Shown here: positions 6,731 to 7,649 of the stretch, one piece after another
Layout: each line of letters begins with the position of its first letter
How positions within the stretch are numbered: the stretch's first letter is position 1
Assembly (NCBI GenBank): GCA_903839795.1
Contig: CAIMDR010000500.1
Span: forward strand, 1-7,649
Reading direction: 5' to 3'
DNA: 7,649 nucleotides
DNA from: an uncultured Methylococcaceae bacterium
GTDB lineage: Bacteria > Pseudomonadota > Gammaproteobacteria > Methylococcales > Methylomonadaceae
Notes under the pieces: model-generated
Database searches by the model: none
The model's input: the letters and a program-made list of their open reading frames with translations, nothing else
Told to the model about the DNA's origin: nothing
Translations under genes and position numbers: made by a program

Positions 6731-6896
6731 CATTTAATTTTATTAACGATAGATTTAAAACCAGCACTGGCAGTTATCATAAATTGCCCAAGTTGAAATA
6801 TCTGCTACTTATGTATTAAATTAAAGATGGCTTCAAACCGATTCTATTCAAAAATAGAGCAAATTAGTTTTAAAACCACCTATTAAGGAATAGAAA

Positions 6897-6965
6897 ATGA
6901 TGATGCCAACCAGTTTGTTTTTAACTCCTTTTGTTTTGACAATAATTTTTAATTTTCTCTTGTGA
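6897..6965 (+). CDS. 22-residue hydrophobic mini-ORF in the gmd leader
   Basis: AAGGA at 6885-6889 precedes the ATG at 6897 by 7 nt, a near-ideal ribosome binding site that stands out against the other genes here. Three consecutive ATG codons open the frame. The peptide (MMMPTSLFLT then a hydrophobic stretch to a C-terminal FNFLL) could span a membrane once; it ends at TGA 6963-6965. It lies about 140 bp upstream of gmd and downstream of a good promoter match. It could be a small membrane peptide or a leader peptide. No homologue is recognised, and the AT-rich composition makes hydrophobic codons likely by chance. Confidence 0.35.
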   Translation: MMMPTSLFLTPFVLTIIFNFLL

Positions 6966-6992
6966 CCTTCGGCTAAAAAATAAGGCTTTCCG

Positions 6993-7007
6993 GCGTGGGA
7001 ACCACGC
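6993..7007. other. Short GC-rich hairpin in the gmd leader
   Basis: GCGTGG (6993-6998) and CCACGC (7002-7007) form a perfect 6-bp stem with a GAA loop, conspicuous in AT-rich surroundings. No T-run follows, so it is not an intrinsic terminator as it stands. It lies 27 nt after the mini-ORF stop and 95 nt before the gmd start, where it could act as a binding site or leader structure. No function is assignable. Confidence 0.4.
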
Positions 7008-7102
7008 GGATTATAAATAATTACGATAAAACAGTATTTGAGCGGGTAACTTTACAACCCACCGTTTTTAACTATAAACACAACCAACCAACAGAAGCGA
7101 TC

Positions 7103-7649
7103 ATGACGAAAAAAGTTGCATTAATAACCGGTGTTACCGGACAAGATGGTTCATACCTTGCCGAATTGTTACTGGCAAAAGGCTATGAAGTTCACGGTAT
7201 CAAAAGACGTTCGTCGCTTTTTAATACGCAACGGGTGGATCATATCTACCAAGACCCTCACATCACCGACCCCAAGTTTTATCTGCATTACGGTGATTTA
7301 ACCGACAGCTCCAACTTAACCCGTATTTTAAGCGAAACCCAACCGGATGAAGTCTACAATCTGGGAGCCATGAGTCATGTGGCGGTGTCTTTTGAATCGC
7401 CGGAATACACCGCTGATGTCGACGGCATTGGTACGCTGCGTCTGCTGGAAGCCATCCGCTTTTTAAAGATGGAAAAGACAACCCGTTTTTACCAAGCGTC
7501 CACCTCAGAGCTTTACGGGCTGGTACAAGAAATACCGCAAAAAGAAACCACCCCGTTTTATCCGCGCTCGCCGTATGCCGTCGCCAAACTTTACGCCTAC
7601 TGGATTACCGTCAATTACCGTGAAGCTTACAATATGTATGCCTGTAACG
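7103..7649 (+). CDS. gmd: GDP-mannose 4,6-dehydratase, 5' part (runs off the window)
   Basis: Catalyses GDP-D-mannose to GDP-4-keto-6-deoxy-D-mannose, the precursor of GDP-fucose, GDP-rhamnose and related sugars for capsule, O-antigen or exopolysaccharide; cytosolic, NADP-dependent short-chain dehydrogenase of the extended type. Of a protein usually about 370 residues, 182 are visible. The NADP-binding motif is GVTGQDG at 10-16. [13 protein letters not shown] at 35-47 is a family signature and GDLTDS lies at 64-69. The catalytic set is visible as T134 and E136 in STSELYG and Y158/K162 in SPYAVAK. The stretch from NLGAMSHV (87-94) onward is nearly the same as my recollection of E. coli Gmd. 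The ATG at 7103 gives the normal N-terminus; a weak purine stretch (AGAAG) precedes it. The open frame reaches the window end without a stop. It is probably the first gene of a separate transcription unit with its own promoter. Confidence 0.95.
   Translation, partial: MTKKVALITGVTGQDGSYLAELLLAKGYEVHGIKRRSSLFNTQRVDHIYQDPHITDPKFYLHYGDLTDSSNLTRILSETQPDEVYNLGAMSHVAVSFESPEYTADVDGIGTLRLLEAIRFLKMEKTTRFYQASTSELYGLVQEIPQKETTPFYPRSPYAVAKLYAYWITVNYREAYNMYACN

Noticed and set aside
7263..7481. Antisense open frame of 72 codons opposite gmd
   Set aside because: The plus strand encodes an unmistakable GDP-mannose 4,6-dehydratase in the same interval.

Overview
The window looks like a chromosomal segment of an AT-leaning gammaproteobacterial aerobic methanotroph (order Methylococcales, Methylobacter/Methylomonas-like). 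The basis is an adjacent oxidosqualene cyclase and squalene monooxygenase pair, the bacterial sterol arrangement known from such methanotrophs, plus a gmd gene very like the enterobacterial one and dense short palindromic repeats. The taxonomic call is inference; no rRNA or marker gene is present.

Layout: (1) 1-308 is non-coding and packed with three different repeats: the right end of a G/C-rich palindromic element cut by the window edge, a roughly 150-bp element with inverted ends, and a short hairpin repeat. (2) 309-368 is a 19-codon upstream ORF with a good ribosome binding site. (3) 375-2362 holds two genes overlapping by 4 bp: an ABC/AAA-type ATPase of the OLD/AAA15-AAA21 kind and a DUF4435 TOPRIM-like protein. 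This is the composition of the PARIS (AriA-AriB) anti-phage system, although the ATPase is short for AriA. A probable terminator follows. (4) 2439-4712 is an oxidosqualene cyclase of lanosterol-synthase type. Its last residues and stop codon are encoded by a palindromic repeat lying at about 4686-4787. (5) 4840-6186 is squalene monooxygenase. (6) 6187-7102 is a long AT-rich intergenic region with one good sigma-70-like promoter, a 22-codon hydrophobic mini-ORF with a good ribosome binding site, and a small hairpin. (7) 7103 to the window end is the 5' part of gmd (GDP-mannose 4,6-dehydratase), probably the first gene of a surface-polysaccharide locus.

How they work together: squalene monooxygenase makes 2,3-oxidosqualene and the cyclase folds it to a C30 sterol, probably lanosterol. 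The two sterol genes are separated only by the repeat element. The ATPase/TOPRIM pair is functionally unrelated and reads as a defence module inserted upstream. Direct copies of the same repeat bracket the defence pair plus the cyclase, so this block of about 4.75 kb could in principle be lost by recombination.
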